Positions 34,101-37,179 of a stretch of 64,000 bases of DNA are shown here, in pieces. The notes beneath the pieces are model-generated. The model was not told the origin of the DNA, searched no databases, and saw only the letters and a program-made list of their open reading frames with translations. The stretch is from Mantis religiosa (taxonomy: Eukaryota > Arthropoda > Insecta > Mantodea > Mantidae). The position numbers were made by a program, and so were the translations under genes. Every line of letters begins with the position of its first letter. Position 1 is the first letter of the stretch. Where the stretch lies: NCBI GenBank assembly GCA_030765055.1, contig CM060958.1, positions 2,477,063 to 2,541,062 of the forward strand, in the 5' to 3' direction.

Positions 34101-34253
34101 CAGATAAAGCATGTATGTGTAACATTTGAAATGTTTGTTTCTTTGTTACAGTACTTCAAACAGACAGTGATAACCCAAGTTGTAGAAGGTGACCATCGGA
34201 CGATCCTTGACAATCAACTTACTGCCAGAGCAATCAACAGCTTTGCTATATAG
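3950..34253 (+). CDS. Gene A: divergent fatty-acid-synthase-like gene, 3' part (14 exons)
   Basis: Exons: 3950-4143, 6323-6508, 6586-6679, 9064-9216, 9299-9478, 16914-17115, 17210-17369, 19632-19750, 19834-20093, 27798-28095, 28740-29029, 32530-32766, 33553-33789, 34152-34253. Every intron is GT-AG and all phases agree, giving 903 codons plus TAG with no lesion. Domain order follows animal type-I FAS: linker, enoyl reductase (about 120-400), ketoreductase remnant (425-610), thioesterase (about 650-903). Ketosynthase, acyltransferase and dehydratase should lie to the left of the window. Oddities: the ER motif GSGGVG reads GWTNVG (231-236); the KR motif GGLGGFG reads GGHAEQC; the KR catalytic Tyr segment and the whole acyl-carrier domain are not found; TE Ser729, Asp755 and His885 are present. 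Inference: a neofunctionalised FAS or pseudoenzyme under constraint. A very recent pseudogene is less likely because the frame is clean. Confidence 0.88.
4340..4795 (-). mobile_element. tRNA-derived SINE-like repeat (family 2), single copy
   Basis: It shares blocks with 41441-41770 and 53035-53395: the stretch around AAATGGAGGAACAGGAAATT, the GTAATTAACCTACCCAGCAT block and the CTATTGTACCTA start. The segment at 4358-4420 is one non-amplified copy of the unit that forms tandem arrays at 39864 and 60796. Confidence 0.6.
4796..5515. other. Intron, no feature recognised
   Basis: I find no coding frame or known element here. A stretch near 5380-5415 (CATTTGACTGTCACTTAAAG) is shared with 59190-59225, so at least part is an unclassified dispersed repeat. 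Confidence 0.4.
5519..5925 (+). mobile_element. Solo LTR (gypsy-type), family L, sense on plus strand
   Basis: Starts TGTCAC, ends GTCACA and is flanked by a perfect 4-bp duplication ATAT (5515-5518 and 5926-5929). It carries a TATAAAA box near 5718 and an AATAAA near 5864, which fixes the orientation. 407 bp. The same family occurs at 13201-13621 and 45050-45503, and a degraded version starts at 20294. Confidence 0.85.
6323..6508 (+). CDS. Gene A exon (residues 65-126): start of ER region
   Basis: The acceptor is TTGTTTGTTACAG, the donor AG|gtatgt, and phase 2 is kept. CIFISDRNVPQFSL and WGSFRS match the conserved FAS stretch that opens the ER domain (typically a VFI.D..P.FSL block followed by VWGSYRH). 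Confidence 0.88.
6586..6679 (+). CDS. Gene A exon (residues 127-158): diverged ER substrate loop
   Basis: The acceptor is TTATCCCACAG and the donor CAA|gtaagt, bringing the frame to phase 0. RLKDIATQYLGIDLQD occupies the place of the normally conserved FAS block NFRDVMLATGKL and keeps only its outline, consistent with relaxed or altered ER function. Confidence 0.8.
6831..6950 (+). mobile_element. tRNA-derived SINE (family 1), degraded
   Basis: Box A-like GCAGCTCAATGG and box B-like GTGGTTGAAATCC in tRNA spacing, followed by the family tail beginning TTGAATTTTTCA. Related full-length copies are near 28500, 33000, 59600 and 63600. Confidence 0.65.
7038..8232 (+). mobile_element. mariner element (family M1), inactive copy
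   Basis: The left terminal repeat GGGGCATTCAAAAAGAAACG is the one bounding the element at 29242-32396; the right repeat is missing. Inside, a start at 7202 (MHQLSNAAIHI) leads to transposase fragments in several frames: GVVLFLTAEGAGGMDIHQR, HDNAKPHTPTQSQ (second Asp) and a C-terminal YETAIHRLVSQ near 8180. Several frameshifts make it a pseudogene. It sits in the gene A intron 6680-9063. Confidence 0.8.
8255..8955 (+). mobile_element. Non-LTR retrotransposon 3' end (family R1), GAATT tail
   Basis: The C-terminal part of a LINE reverse transcriptase: GLHINENMKWTTHIQHLINK, QLQYGIVFWGG, LECMYILELVIH, HKYNTHQKGDFHIQS. It then has a 3' UTR ending AATAAATTGAATTGAATT, a tandem GAATT tail. It is 5'-truncated with frameshifts. 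A sister copy in the opposite orientation is at 31641-32044. Confidence 0.8.
9064..9216 (+). CDS. Gene A exon (residues 159-209): ER domain
   Basis: The acceptor is TGTTTATTTAG and the donor ACT|gtaaga, phase 0 on both sides. VEFVDFSGVTNDGRKVMGI corresponds to the FAS LGLEFSGRD..GRRVMG block, and WTLEDAATVPLAYTT to the WTLEEAASVPVVYST block. Confidence 0.92.
9299..9478 (+). CDS. Gene A exon (residues 210-269): ER nucleotide-binding fold, motif lost
   Basis: The acceptor is TGATTTCAG and the donor CAG|gtgagt. AYYALIQLANLEQCDTVLIH leads into the dinucleotide loop, where the family has GSGGVGQ and this copy has GWTNVGQ at residues 231-237. Loss of two of the three loop glycines should impair NADPH binding. 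The rest of the fold is recognisable. Confidence 0.92.
9909..10388 (-). pseudogene. Penelope-like GIY-YIG endonuclease segment (B), left arm
   Basis: 159 codons open on the minus strand. SGIYKIKCKDCEKIYIGRTK is the GIY-YIG nuclease signature and is followed by KEHFRHLRYKKIDKSAIA and AAHFWSVNHEIED. It lacks any reverse transcriptase of its own, so it is a 5'-truncated element tail. Its mirror copy is at 12303-12557. Confidence 0.8.
10544..11641 (-). pseudogene. Penelope-like reverse transcriptase plus GIY-YIG endonuclease (A)
   Basis: 365 codons open on the minus strand, 5'-truncated. Reverse transcriptase motifs in order: KQKSGLSMGNPLSPFLANLF, VWYRYVDDIFAI (catalytic YVDD) and GQLPFLDLNI. 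A basic linker follows, then the nuclease SGIYQINCKNCEKCYIGQTK with KEHFRNIRLKQEDKSAVA. Penelope-like elements move by target-primed reverse transcription using this nuclease. The N-terminal fingers are missing, so the copy is dead in itself. Confidence 0.88.
11659..12147 (+). pseudogene. Mirror copy of Penelope A C-terminus (right arm)
   Basis: The plus strand repeats the last 160 or so codons of the 10544-11641 frame. By eye the two arms differ at one residue (Val versus Phe in the RVKEHFRN stretch). The match begins abruptly at 11659 in the linker, marking the right inner edge of the palindrome. Confidence 0.85.
12303..12557 (+). pseudogene. Mirror copy of Penelope B GIY-YIG segment (right arm)
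   Basis: It mirrors 9909-10388 but stops at HFWSENH because of a TAA at 12555-12557, and the continuation to about 12770 is diverged (for example KSLLMNFEILPEDN against KNQLMNFEIPPEEN). This is the older-looking half of the palindrome arm. Confidence 0.8.
12778..12830 (+). ncRNA. Hammerhead-ribozyme-like motif in Penelope end (degenerate)
   Basis: The order fits a type-I hammerhead: GAG of stem I, a corrupted CUGAUGA core reading CCGTAGATG, a stem-loop TGCAAA..GATTTGC, then GCGAAACATGTCC with GAAA, a self-complementary CATG stem III and a GUC cleavage site, then CTC pairing back to GAG. Copies occur at 9871-9922 (minus) and 27411-27466 (plus). Penelope-like elements are known to carry hammerheads; activity of this copy is doubtful. 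Confidence 0.5.
13030..13085 (-). ncRNA. Hammerhead-like motif, minus-strand copy
   Basis: Minus-strand reading: GTGAAGA core, a stem GCCAC..GTGGAC and GAAACGTATGG. It is the inverted partner of the better copy at 13868-13935; the core C is replaced by G. Confidence 0.45.
13201..13621 (-). mobile_element. Solo LTR, family L, inserted in a Penelope element
   Basis: Starts TGTGAC and ends GTGACA on the plus strand, with a 4-bp duplication TTAC at 13197-13200 and 13622-13625. 421 bp. The first 40 bases match the complement of the end of the LTR at 5519-5925, so its sense strand is minus. Confidence 0.85.
13868..13935 (+). ncRNA. Hammerhead ribozyme candidate in Penelope 3' end
   Basis: CTGAAGA at 13879-13885 matches the CUGANGA core exactly. 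Stem II is GTCCAC (13887-13892) paired with GTGGAC, six perfect pairs closing a short loop, immediately followed by GAAAC (13906-13910). A short possible stem III follows (GTAT..ATAC). The flanking stem I is weak by eye. Confidence 0.6.
13986..14448. other. Intron, no feature recognised
   Basis: AT-rich with no supported coding frame. There is a short local duplication ATACCTTACATTA near 14235-14270. Probably degraded repeat. Confidence 0.4.
14449..16636 (+). mobile_element. LINE with RNase H domain, 5'-truncated
   Basis: The plus strand carries reverse transcriptase from the finger motif SIDSSRLISLTLNKAKLLKR through FVDFKGVFDTVW, RLPQGSVTSAILFNIFINDL and YADDLVIW, then a thumb region, an RNase H (IYTDGSFINKQDAGAG, HYDGELTAIKAAL, LTDSKSAIDG, IPAHVGLLGNEHADQLAKK) and a C-terminal Cys/His knuckle (CTICKEDVIMSKHHLDKC). 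RNase H after RT points to the I/R1/LOA group of insect LINEs. It ends next to the Penelope palindrome at 16640. Confidence 0.9.
14533..16620 (+). pseudogene. LINE ORF2: reverse transcriptase plus RNase H, frameshifted
   Basis: Open pieces: 14533-14982, 15044-16087, 15999-16268 and 16408-16620. Frameshifts fall just before YADDL (near 14965), between 14967 and 15044, and near 16030; a further break lies in 16230-16408. The RNase H acidic residues (TDGS, E of DGELTA, TDSK, final D of NEHADQ) are all readable, so decay is recent. Confidence 0.88.
16640..16895. mobile_element. Penelope 3'-end palindrome with two hammerhead-like arms
   Basis: 16645-16745 and 16750-16855 form a near-perfect inverted repeat made only of Penelope 3' ends. 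The plus arm (16756-16797) reads GAGCTGATGG..GTGAAACATGTC, keeping the CUGAUG core; the minus arm (16701-16752) reads GAGCCGATGA with a good stem II (GAAC/GTTC) and CGAAACATGTCCTC. The right flank to 16895 matches the outer end of the element at 9768. No protein is encoded. Confidence 0.75.
16914..17115 (+). CDS. Gene A exon (residues 270-336): ER domain
   Basis: The acceptor is TTGTTTTTGCAG, the donor G|gtaaca, and one base is left over. ATKGEGVRVILNMQS aligns with the FAS block GGKGVDLVLNSL, and the end RHSSMG with the block before the MAIFLKN motif. The usual LEIGK lysine motif reads VHLGRD. Confidence 0.9.
17210..17369 (+). CDS. Gene A exon (residues 337-390): end of ER domain
   Basis: The acceptor is CTTTGTTTCAG and the donor CA|gtgagt. 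MRVFLKNVSFWAVANDF matches the strongly conserved IFLKNV.FHG block of FAS enoyl reductases; INSGVVQPLAWQMFSKQ matches the following GVVRPL..TVF block. The A..FRYM helix expected next is shortened. Confidence 0.93.
17370..18149. other. Intron, unclassified repeat-like sequence
   Basis: 17470-17940 has the look of a degraded transposon (mixed short frames, mostly minus strand) but I cannot place it in a family. The rest is AT-rich with no signal. Confidence 0.35.
18150..18545 (+). mobile_element. Penelope-like GIY-YIG fragment
   Basis: The plus strand reads RINCKGYENFYIDKTKINLN, then GLKEHFRNKEIDKSTVVYHF, WNDNHDIKQEIHLLKSVQ and ENIFIKKYEEKLQYMKHEV, the body and tail of a Penelope nuclease with the GIY part decayed. 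There is a frameshift near 18285. It belongs to a third subfamily distinct from A and B. Confidence 0.75.
18546..19405. other. Intron, no feature recognised
   Basis: No coding frame, repeat period or tRNA-like box could be supported. 19240-19400 may be the 3' UTR of the minus-strand Penelope fragment that follows. Confidence 0.35.
19406..19600 (-). mobile_element. Probable Penelope-like GIY-YIG fragment
   Basis: Minus-strand reading IYEIKCD, FIKGMTKKILNVILREL and later NLNKLIKQ follows the GIY-YIG spacing of the other copies, with several stops. Short and decayed. Confidence 0.45.
19632..19750 (+). CDS. Gene A exon (residues 390-430): ER to KR junction
   Basis: The acceptor is ATATGTTGCAG and the donor G|gtaagc. 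TVAEPNHIGRVIVNV matches the FAS GKHIGKVVVQV strand that ends the ER domain, and DPLGSYLVAG matches HKSYIIAGG, which opens the ketoreductase fold. Confidence 0.9.
19834..20093 (+). CDS. Gene A exon (residues 430-516): ketoreductase N-half, motif lost
   Basis: The acceptor is TGTACAG and the donor GCT|gtaagt. It continues VAG into GHAEQCVDVAEWLVMHGAQQ, where FAS enzymes have GGLGGFGLELAQWL..RG. The glycine-rich NADPH loop is replaced by GGHAEQC, while the following helix and QQVVIALRSK strand are kept. GEKLMGIFILPA corresponds to the GVFNLAVVL strand. Confidence 0.9.
20524..21810 (-). pseudogene. Gypsy integrase, frameshifted
   Basis: Minus strand from 21728: a zinc-binding HHCC module (GGHLGANRT..HYYW..CRQCHAC), then near 21410 AVDIAGPFP (first catalytic Asp) in another frame, then from 21366 the core with HGDQGTNF (second Asp), HPQLEGMVER (Glu), LLAYRSSTHDTTG and the C-terminal GDLVWLYCP..GPYRVV module. 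At least two frameshifts fall between 21366 and 21470. Confidence 0.85.
21812..22046 (-). mobile_element. AT-rich insertion in gypsy pol, same family as the G-poor block
   Basis: It separates RNase H from integrase. Its right end (ATTTTATTTTATTTT preceded by a CCCCGG..CCGGGG hairpin at 21997-22022) resembles the inverse of 23440-23500 (AATAAAATCTGAAA, then CCCGGTA..TACCGGG). The plus strand here is poor in C, the mirror image of the bias at 23376-26260. Confidence 0.55.
22048..22680 (-). pseudogene. Gypsy RNase H domain
   Basis: Minus strand, 210 codons open. VDTDASDHCIGGVLSQ, NYCVTRRELLVVVKTL and LRTDHSALTWLLSF are the gypsy RNase H signature, and GNADAMSRRPC marks its end. It is in a different frame from the upstream reverse transcriptase, with a shift near 22755. 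Confidence 0.88.
22661..23375 (-). pseudogene. Gypsy reverse transcriptase
   Basis: Minus strand from 23375: FDSPWCSPVVLVTKKNGELR and VDYRRLN, then FPLPRIDDTLDTL, FSTLNLKLGYWQV, MPFGLCNAPATFQRLM and YLDDIIIVG (catalytic aspartates). It is open to about 22755, then frameshifted into RNase H. The RT begins exactly where the AT-rich block ends, so its upstream part is elsewhere or lost. Confidence 0.9.
23475..23770 (+). repeat. Series of short hairpins
   Basis: In order: CCCGGTA..TACCGGG, ACTGG AAT CCAGT, CTGG CAA CCAG, CGG AAA CCG and TACTGG TAA CCAGTA. They hold about two thirds of the G residues of 23521-23820. Their loops are three bases (AAT, CAA, AAA, TAA) except in the first. Confidence 0.7.
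24472..25886 (+). mobile_element. Tc1-like transposon, nearly complete
   Basis: 1415 bp bounded by inverted repeats starting CACTCCTGGAAATGGAAATA and ending in the complement, with the TA target duplicated (24470-24471, 25887-25888). It is much richer in GC than the block it interrupts. It encodes one transposase with three visible lesions. Confidence 0.93.
24716..25731 (+). pseudogene. Tc1-like transposase (DD34E), three lesions
   Basis: The ATG at 24716 starts MPRQRRREPYVQLSEFERGR. A paired-like helix-turn-helix (GWTYRRIAQHVGREVSTVH) follows, then RTIRNRLHEAGLRSR. Catalytic motifs: VVFSDESRFCLG (D), FQQDNARPHVSR (D) and SPDLSPIEHVWDWMKRR (E). Lesions: TGA at 24854-24856, a frameshift near 25130, and TAG just before GVISYTGRTP near 25300. 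It ends at 25731 after KGGYTRY. Full-length otherwise, so a recent arrival. Confidence 0.92.
26060..26215 (+). repeat. Three GC-rich hairpins in G-free surroundings
   Basis: GGGAAGGA AAA TCCCTCCC at 26060 (one A.C mismatch), GGGGAGGGGC AAA GCCCCTCCCC near 26123 (ten perfect pairs), and GAGGGGAGGG CAAT CCCTCCCCT near 26192. The first has A where a perfect stem would have G, as a G-to-A change would leave. Confidence 0.75.
26262..26840 (-). pseudogene. Decayed protein-coding remnant, probably retroelement
   Basis: The minus strand gives a readable stretch near 26820-26560 (RNILRGFNLWNIIRTPELYD, then PPIELRRSERRINPRTEEK and a stop), and another at 26500-26230 (STSSEEIHGVPAGEPGTRFK, AVGATDPVMSNNLYNEEV). 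Basic RRSERR-type ends are common at the end of retroelement polyproteins. I cannot name the family; it may belong to the G-poor block. Confidence 0.4.
26856..27562. mobile_element. Penelope foldback copy (families A tail and B)
   Basis: 26856-27028 is minus strand and matches 10340-10520, including the A/B junction (GACACTCGTCACTTAC); 27035-27525 is plus strand and carries the B nuclease (KSGIYKI decayed, then GRTKRNIGTRKKEHFRHLR) and the 3' end. The right flank to 27562 matches the outer end at 9768-9811. A hammerhead-like motif is at 27411-27466, with a five-pair stem II GCAAA/TTTGC. Confidence 0.8.
27798..28095 (+). CDS. Gene A exon (residues 517-615): ketoreductase C-half, catalytic part missing
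   Basis: The acceptor is GCTTGTTGTAG, the donor G|gtaaca, with phase 0 in and one base out. GIKTLQHFVCLLSEG stands where FAS has LDYFVVFSS, but the stretch with the catalytic Tyr (N-Y in a GQSNYGFAN-like block) is deleted, and TCEARHQEGLMALAVYW resumes at the RRHEGLPGLAVQWG position. The C-terminal helices (SLRQSLNCLDRLL) are kept. Confidence 0.9.
28302..28725. mobile_element. Two family-1 SINE pieces fused head to head
   Basis: 28302-28428 is a minus-strand SINE tail up to the tRNA part (CCACGGCTGGGA), which switches without a gap to the plus-strand head (CTCAAGTACTTAC) and a full plus-strand SINE with box A TAGCTCAATGGG and box B GATTCAAATCC. The right end lies about 30 bp before the acceptor of the next gene A exon. 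Confidence 0.75.
28740..29029 (+). CDS. Gene A exon (residues 616-712): start of thioesterase, no ACP before it
   Basis: The acceptor is GTGTTGCAG and the donor CAG|gtgagt. GYQLSSLRLYFPSSLELLQG resembles only the last helix of an ACP; the carrier motif GLDSL with the phosphopantetheine serine is not here nor in 28096-28739. VFLIPGLQGAPRNVLRSLAM matches the FAS thioesterase strand LFLVHPIEGSTTVFHSLA. Confidence 0.9.
29276..30609. repeat. Minisatellite, 110-bp unit x 12, born inside a mariner
   Basis: The landmark CCTGTATGTTAGAAG starts at 29401, 29511, 29621, 29731, 29841, 29951, 30060, 30170, 30280, 30390 and 30500, with a CCTGTACG variant at 29291. Period 110 bp (one unit 109). Each unit contains the C-terminal codons of the mariner transposase (minus strand LAHITAPGLL, CVTVGQVSQQ). 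Units differ at a few sites and neighbours are more alike. Confidence 0.92.
31418..31640 (-). mobile_element. Retroposon 3'-end fragment in the mariner
   Basis: It begins with ATGTATTTGTATTGTATTTA (a simple tail on the minus strand) and interrupts the mariner frame. It resembles a LINE or SINE 3' end; no coding part remains. Confidence 0.45.
31641..32044 (-). mobile_element. LINE 3' end, family R1, inserted in the mariner
   Basis: It is the complement of the element at 8255-8955: tail AATTCAATTTAATTTATT, 3' UTR, then minus-strand LACMYILELVIHVKQNKLQI, HKYNTRQKDDFHIQSCRTEI and IRLYNRLPENIKQMN. 105 codons are open, more intact than the copy at 8255. Confidence 0.85.
32530..32766 (+). CDS. Gene A exon (residues 713-791): thioesterase core
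   Basis: The acceptor is GTTATGGCAG and the donor AAG|gtaaac, phase 0. CIQKVQKSGCYYLVGISWGG contains the nucleophile elbow G-I-S-W-G (Ser729, codon 32578-32580). IVLVDGALETS gives the acid of the triad (Asp755), matching the LIDGSP position of FAS thioesterases. The frame is also open upstream of this acceptor, but the join chosen gives the family alignment. Confidence 0.92.
32886..33150 (+). mobile_element. tRNA-derived SINE (family 1)
   Basis: Head CTAAAATAATAAGAGTTAAA, middle block with CGAGAGCCCCTAGTGG, tRNA-like part with box B GGTTCAAATCC, tail TTGAATTTTTCATGTTGACTC. Box A is damaged (TAAATCAATGGG). Confidence 0.8.
33284..33535 (+). repeat. Long pyrimidine-rich tract before an acceptor
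   Basis: About 250 bases of nearly pure T/C (TTCTTCTTACTCTTCTTCC style) end less than 20 bases before the acceptor of exon 33553. It is far longer than a normal polypyrimidine tract and is probably low-complexity expansion. Confidence 0.75.
33553..33789 (+). CDS. Gene A exon (residues 792-870): thioesterase lid and helices
   Basis: The acceptor is CTGCCACAG and the donor CAG|gtactc, phase 0. LHAELTTLSSWDARVNRAVS and ALNIILWRVSALLSYQPKDI fit the helical insertion of FAS thioesterases, where the last helix reads F..R..A...Y.P. NGAVTLVRPVSG is the strand before the catalytic His loop. Confidence 0.9.
34152..34253 (+). CDS. Gene A last exon (residues 871-903): thioesterase C-terminus
   Basis: The acceptor is CTTTGTTACAG. 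VVEGDHRTILDNQLTARAIN contains G-D-H-R-T, the catalytic histidine motif of animal FAS thioesterases (His885). TAG at 34251-34253. The tail after the His is of normal length, so the protein end is not truncated. Confidence 0.95.
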   Translation, partial: YFKQTVITQVVEGDHRTILDNQLTARAINSFAI

Positions 34254-34283
34254 TGAGCATCACAGCAGAACACATACTACAGT

Positions 34284-34289
34284 AATAAA
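34284..34289 (+). terminator. Polyadenylation signal of gene A
   Basis: AATAAA 30 bases after the stop codon, a short but usual 3' UTR spacing in insects. Confidence 0.7.
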
Positions 34290-34299
34290 TGCATTTAAT

Positions 34300-35280
34300 T
34301 TAGCAAAGTTTTCAGAGTGATACAATATCTAAATCTATGTGAGAACCACTGAATACAATATAAAAGCTCTTACATTTCAGTGATATTAGAGTACACTAGA
34401 ATCTTCTTTACCTGTATCAACTGGATCCAGGTCGATCCGAGTTAACAAAAATCCAGATTATCCAGAGAATGAAGGAAAAATAAGTATAAAAAAATATGCA
34501 CATTATCACAAAATATTTTTAAGGAGTTTATAAATTCAACTAAACTATAAAATATAACTAAATAAATTAAACTTAATTCATCCAATCCTGCATAATGAAT
34601 TTATCATATGGAGAAAATCCTCTCTTCCATGGTTACAACTAAGTCTTTTGCAAATTGCTCATCTAAATAGGGCTTGCCTTTCCTTGCTCGTGTTTAGCAA
34701 TGTTTTTGCTTTAATTCCTGTGGCTGGAGCATAGGACTTCCATCTGTTCCTGTTGCTAACCTCTTACTGCTACACATTCCTCGTCGACTGTCTTTTTGCA
34801 GGTCTTCTTTGGACATCCACGTTTTCTAGCAACTTGGGGGTTGCAGTCGAGCGCTGTCTTTTCAATGGCTTAAAGTATGTCCTAGCCAATGCCATTTTCT
34901 CTCCCTTATCTTTATCTCAATTGCTTATTAGTTTCTTTCCACAGGTCTTCATATGAAATAACATCCGGATATCTTCTGTTAATGATAGATACGTCTTAGA
35001 CAGCGATTCACAAAGACTTGCAATTGTTTAATCATCTTTTGGGTAACTTTCAAAGTTTCACTGCTGGAAAGTAGAATGAACTTAACATTTGTATTAAAGA
35101 GATGTAATTAGTCTTTCTAGAAATGTTCTTGTTTCTCCATATAGGATAAAATTGAACAAAAGCACCATTTGCTTTCTTGATATGACTCTTAATGTGCTCC
35201 TCCAGCTGTAGTAACCCAAGGAGTCTCTTAGCAATGTTTAGCTTGCAGAAAATATTGGTAAATAATATTTAATGTGATCA
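34300..35280. other. Intergenic, no feature recognised
   Basis: AT-rich sequence without supported coding frames. Some minus-strand readings near 34700-35200 hint at decayed reverse transcriptase, but I could not confirm motifs. Confidence 0.35.
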
Positions 35281-35284
35281 CATC

Positions 35285-35596
35285 TGTTGCTGACTGTGCC
35301 ATGGCTGAGTGGTTAGACAGCTTGGCTCTCACCCAGGTTTGATCCTAGATGACCGCAAAGTGAGATTTGTGGTGGACAACATGACCCTGTGGTTTTCCCT
35401 GCCAGCATTCCCCGATTTCTCCATTATCATCTTTTCTATACCTTATCTCTGTCGTACTTCACTTCCGGCATTGGGCTGATCACTCATCTCAGAATCTCTC
35501 TGATCAGGAAACCTCTGACTCCAAGAGGTGGCGCTGTTCAGAGGTCCTGTGTTCCACTTAAGGAAATACAGGAATTCATTCATTCATTCATTCACA
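35285..35596 (+). mobile_element. tRNA-derived SINE (family 3), ATTC tail
   Basis: The tRNA-like head GCCATGGCTGAGTGGTTAGA (box A) with CAGGTTTGATCC (box B) is followed by a body with TTCCCCGATTTCTCCATTAT and a 3' tail of about five ATTC repeats. The head resembles Leu/Ser tRNAs. Confidence 0.8.
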
Positions 35597-36046
35597 TCTG
35601 TTGTTACAATAAAATGTCTCTTTTAATTCATGAAGTTTTGTATACCCGAAAAACACCAATCAGCATGATTCCATGTCAACAAATTCCCAAGTATACATAT
35701 AAACAAACAACAGGCAGTTACAAAAAGACATGTTTTACTTAAGTAAAGAAATGAGCCATATGCTTCAAAATTATTTAGGTGATGCAGGACTTTTAACAAA
35801 CAATATATATAAAAGAAACAATTTCTTGATAACTTTTTATATTTTACAAGTTTCTTGTGTTACGTTGTTACAAAGATGGCTCAGGTTTGATCTCAGGATT
35901 TGTGTTGGACAAAGTGGCCATTCATTTCAACAGCTGCTCTATCATCACTATTTCCTTCCTTTCTTACTTTTATCCAGAGTTTGTCTGACCCCACTCCTTC
36001 ATGCAAGGACAGTAAGCAGACTTAGTAAGAACGAGTATAATTATGA

Positions 36047-37177
36047 AGGCTGATCAACAAAGACTGAGACTGATTTTTTTTGACAGATGTTTATTACTGC
36101 AATTCAATGTTTACATGATCTTTTTTAAATTAGTCCCCTCCTACTTCAATGTACTTTTTATAGCGTCTCTGCCAATCCTTGAACACGTGCCGCAGACCAT
36201 TCTTTGTCAGGTCCTTGAGAATCGCCTCACTTTTCTTGAGCACTGCTTTAGAGTTCTCAAATCGAATACCCCTAAGCTTTGCCTTTAGTGATGGGAATAA
36301 AAAAAGTCACAGGGTGCAAGATTGGGGCTATAAGGTGGATGTGGTACACAGGTAATGTTGAATCGAGCCAAAAACTGCACGACGTGAGGCTGTGCATTGG
36401 CGTGATGAAGTCATCACCCAGTTCGAGTCGTTTCTTTACAATGTGCTTCCTCAGTGTAGCCAATACTGACGTGTAGTATGCTGCTGTAACAGTAGTGTGA
36501 GGGGGAACTGCATGTGATGTGAGGAGGTGCATTGTCATGATGAAGTCGCCACCCAGTCCGAGAAAGCTCTGGTCGTTTCTTTGTAATGTGCTTCCTCAGT
36601 GTAGCCAATACTGACGTGTAGTATGCTGCTGTAACAGTAGTGTGAGGGGGAACTGCATGTGACGTGAGGCCGTGTATTGTCATGATGAAGTCGCCATCCA
36701 GTCCGAGAAAGCCCTGGTCGTTTCTTTGTAATGTGCTTCTTCAGTGTAGCCAATACTGACGTGTAGTATGCTGCTGTAACAGTAGTGTGAGGGGGAACTG
36801 CATGCTGGCAAATCATTCCATTACAGTCCAAAAATGTCATCACCATCATTTTCCCTGCAGATGGAACAACTTTTGCCATTTTTGGTGTTTGAGAACCTGG
36901 TGATTTCCACACTGTGCTGGCTTGTTTTCCTTGAGGATCATAATGATGCAGCTGATCACTAAAGGCAAAGCTTAGGGGTATTTGATTTGTGAACTCTTGA
37001 GTGCTCAAGAACAGTGAGGCAATTCTCAAGGACCTGACAAAGAATGATCTGCAGCGCGTGTTTAAGGACTGGCATAGACAATATAAAAGTGCATTGAAGT
37101 AGGAGGGGGACTACTTTGAAAAAGATCATGTAAACGTTGAATTGCAGTAATAAACATCTGTGTTTGTTGATCAGCCC
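36047..37177. mobile_element. Foldback mariner (family M2) with internal triplication
   Basis: Ends are GGCTGATCAACAAAGAC and its complement. 36047-36285 and 36961-37177 are inverted copies of the same transposase 3' end, so the right arm replaces the true 5' end. Between them the minus strand reads YDPQGKQASTVWKSPGSQTP, KVVPSAGKMMVMTFLDCNG and three copies of the block around VTAAYYTSVLATL / WRLHHDN. No N-terminal domain remains. Confidence 0.82.
36395..36830. repeat. 145-bp tandem repeat x 3 in the mariner
   Basis: GACGTGTAGTATGCTGCTGT recurs at 36468, 36613 and 36758, exactly 145 apart. The unit spans the second catalytic Asp (HHDN) region of the transposase, so the enzyme was triplicated in its core. 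Confidence 0.88.
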
Positions 37178-37179
37178 TG

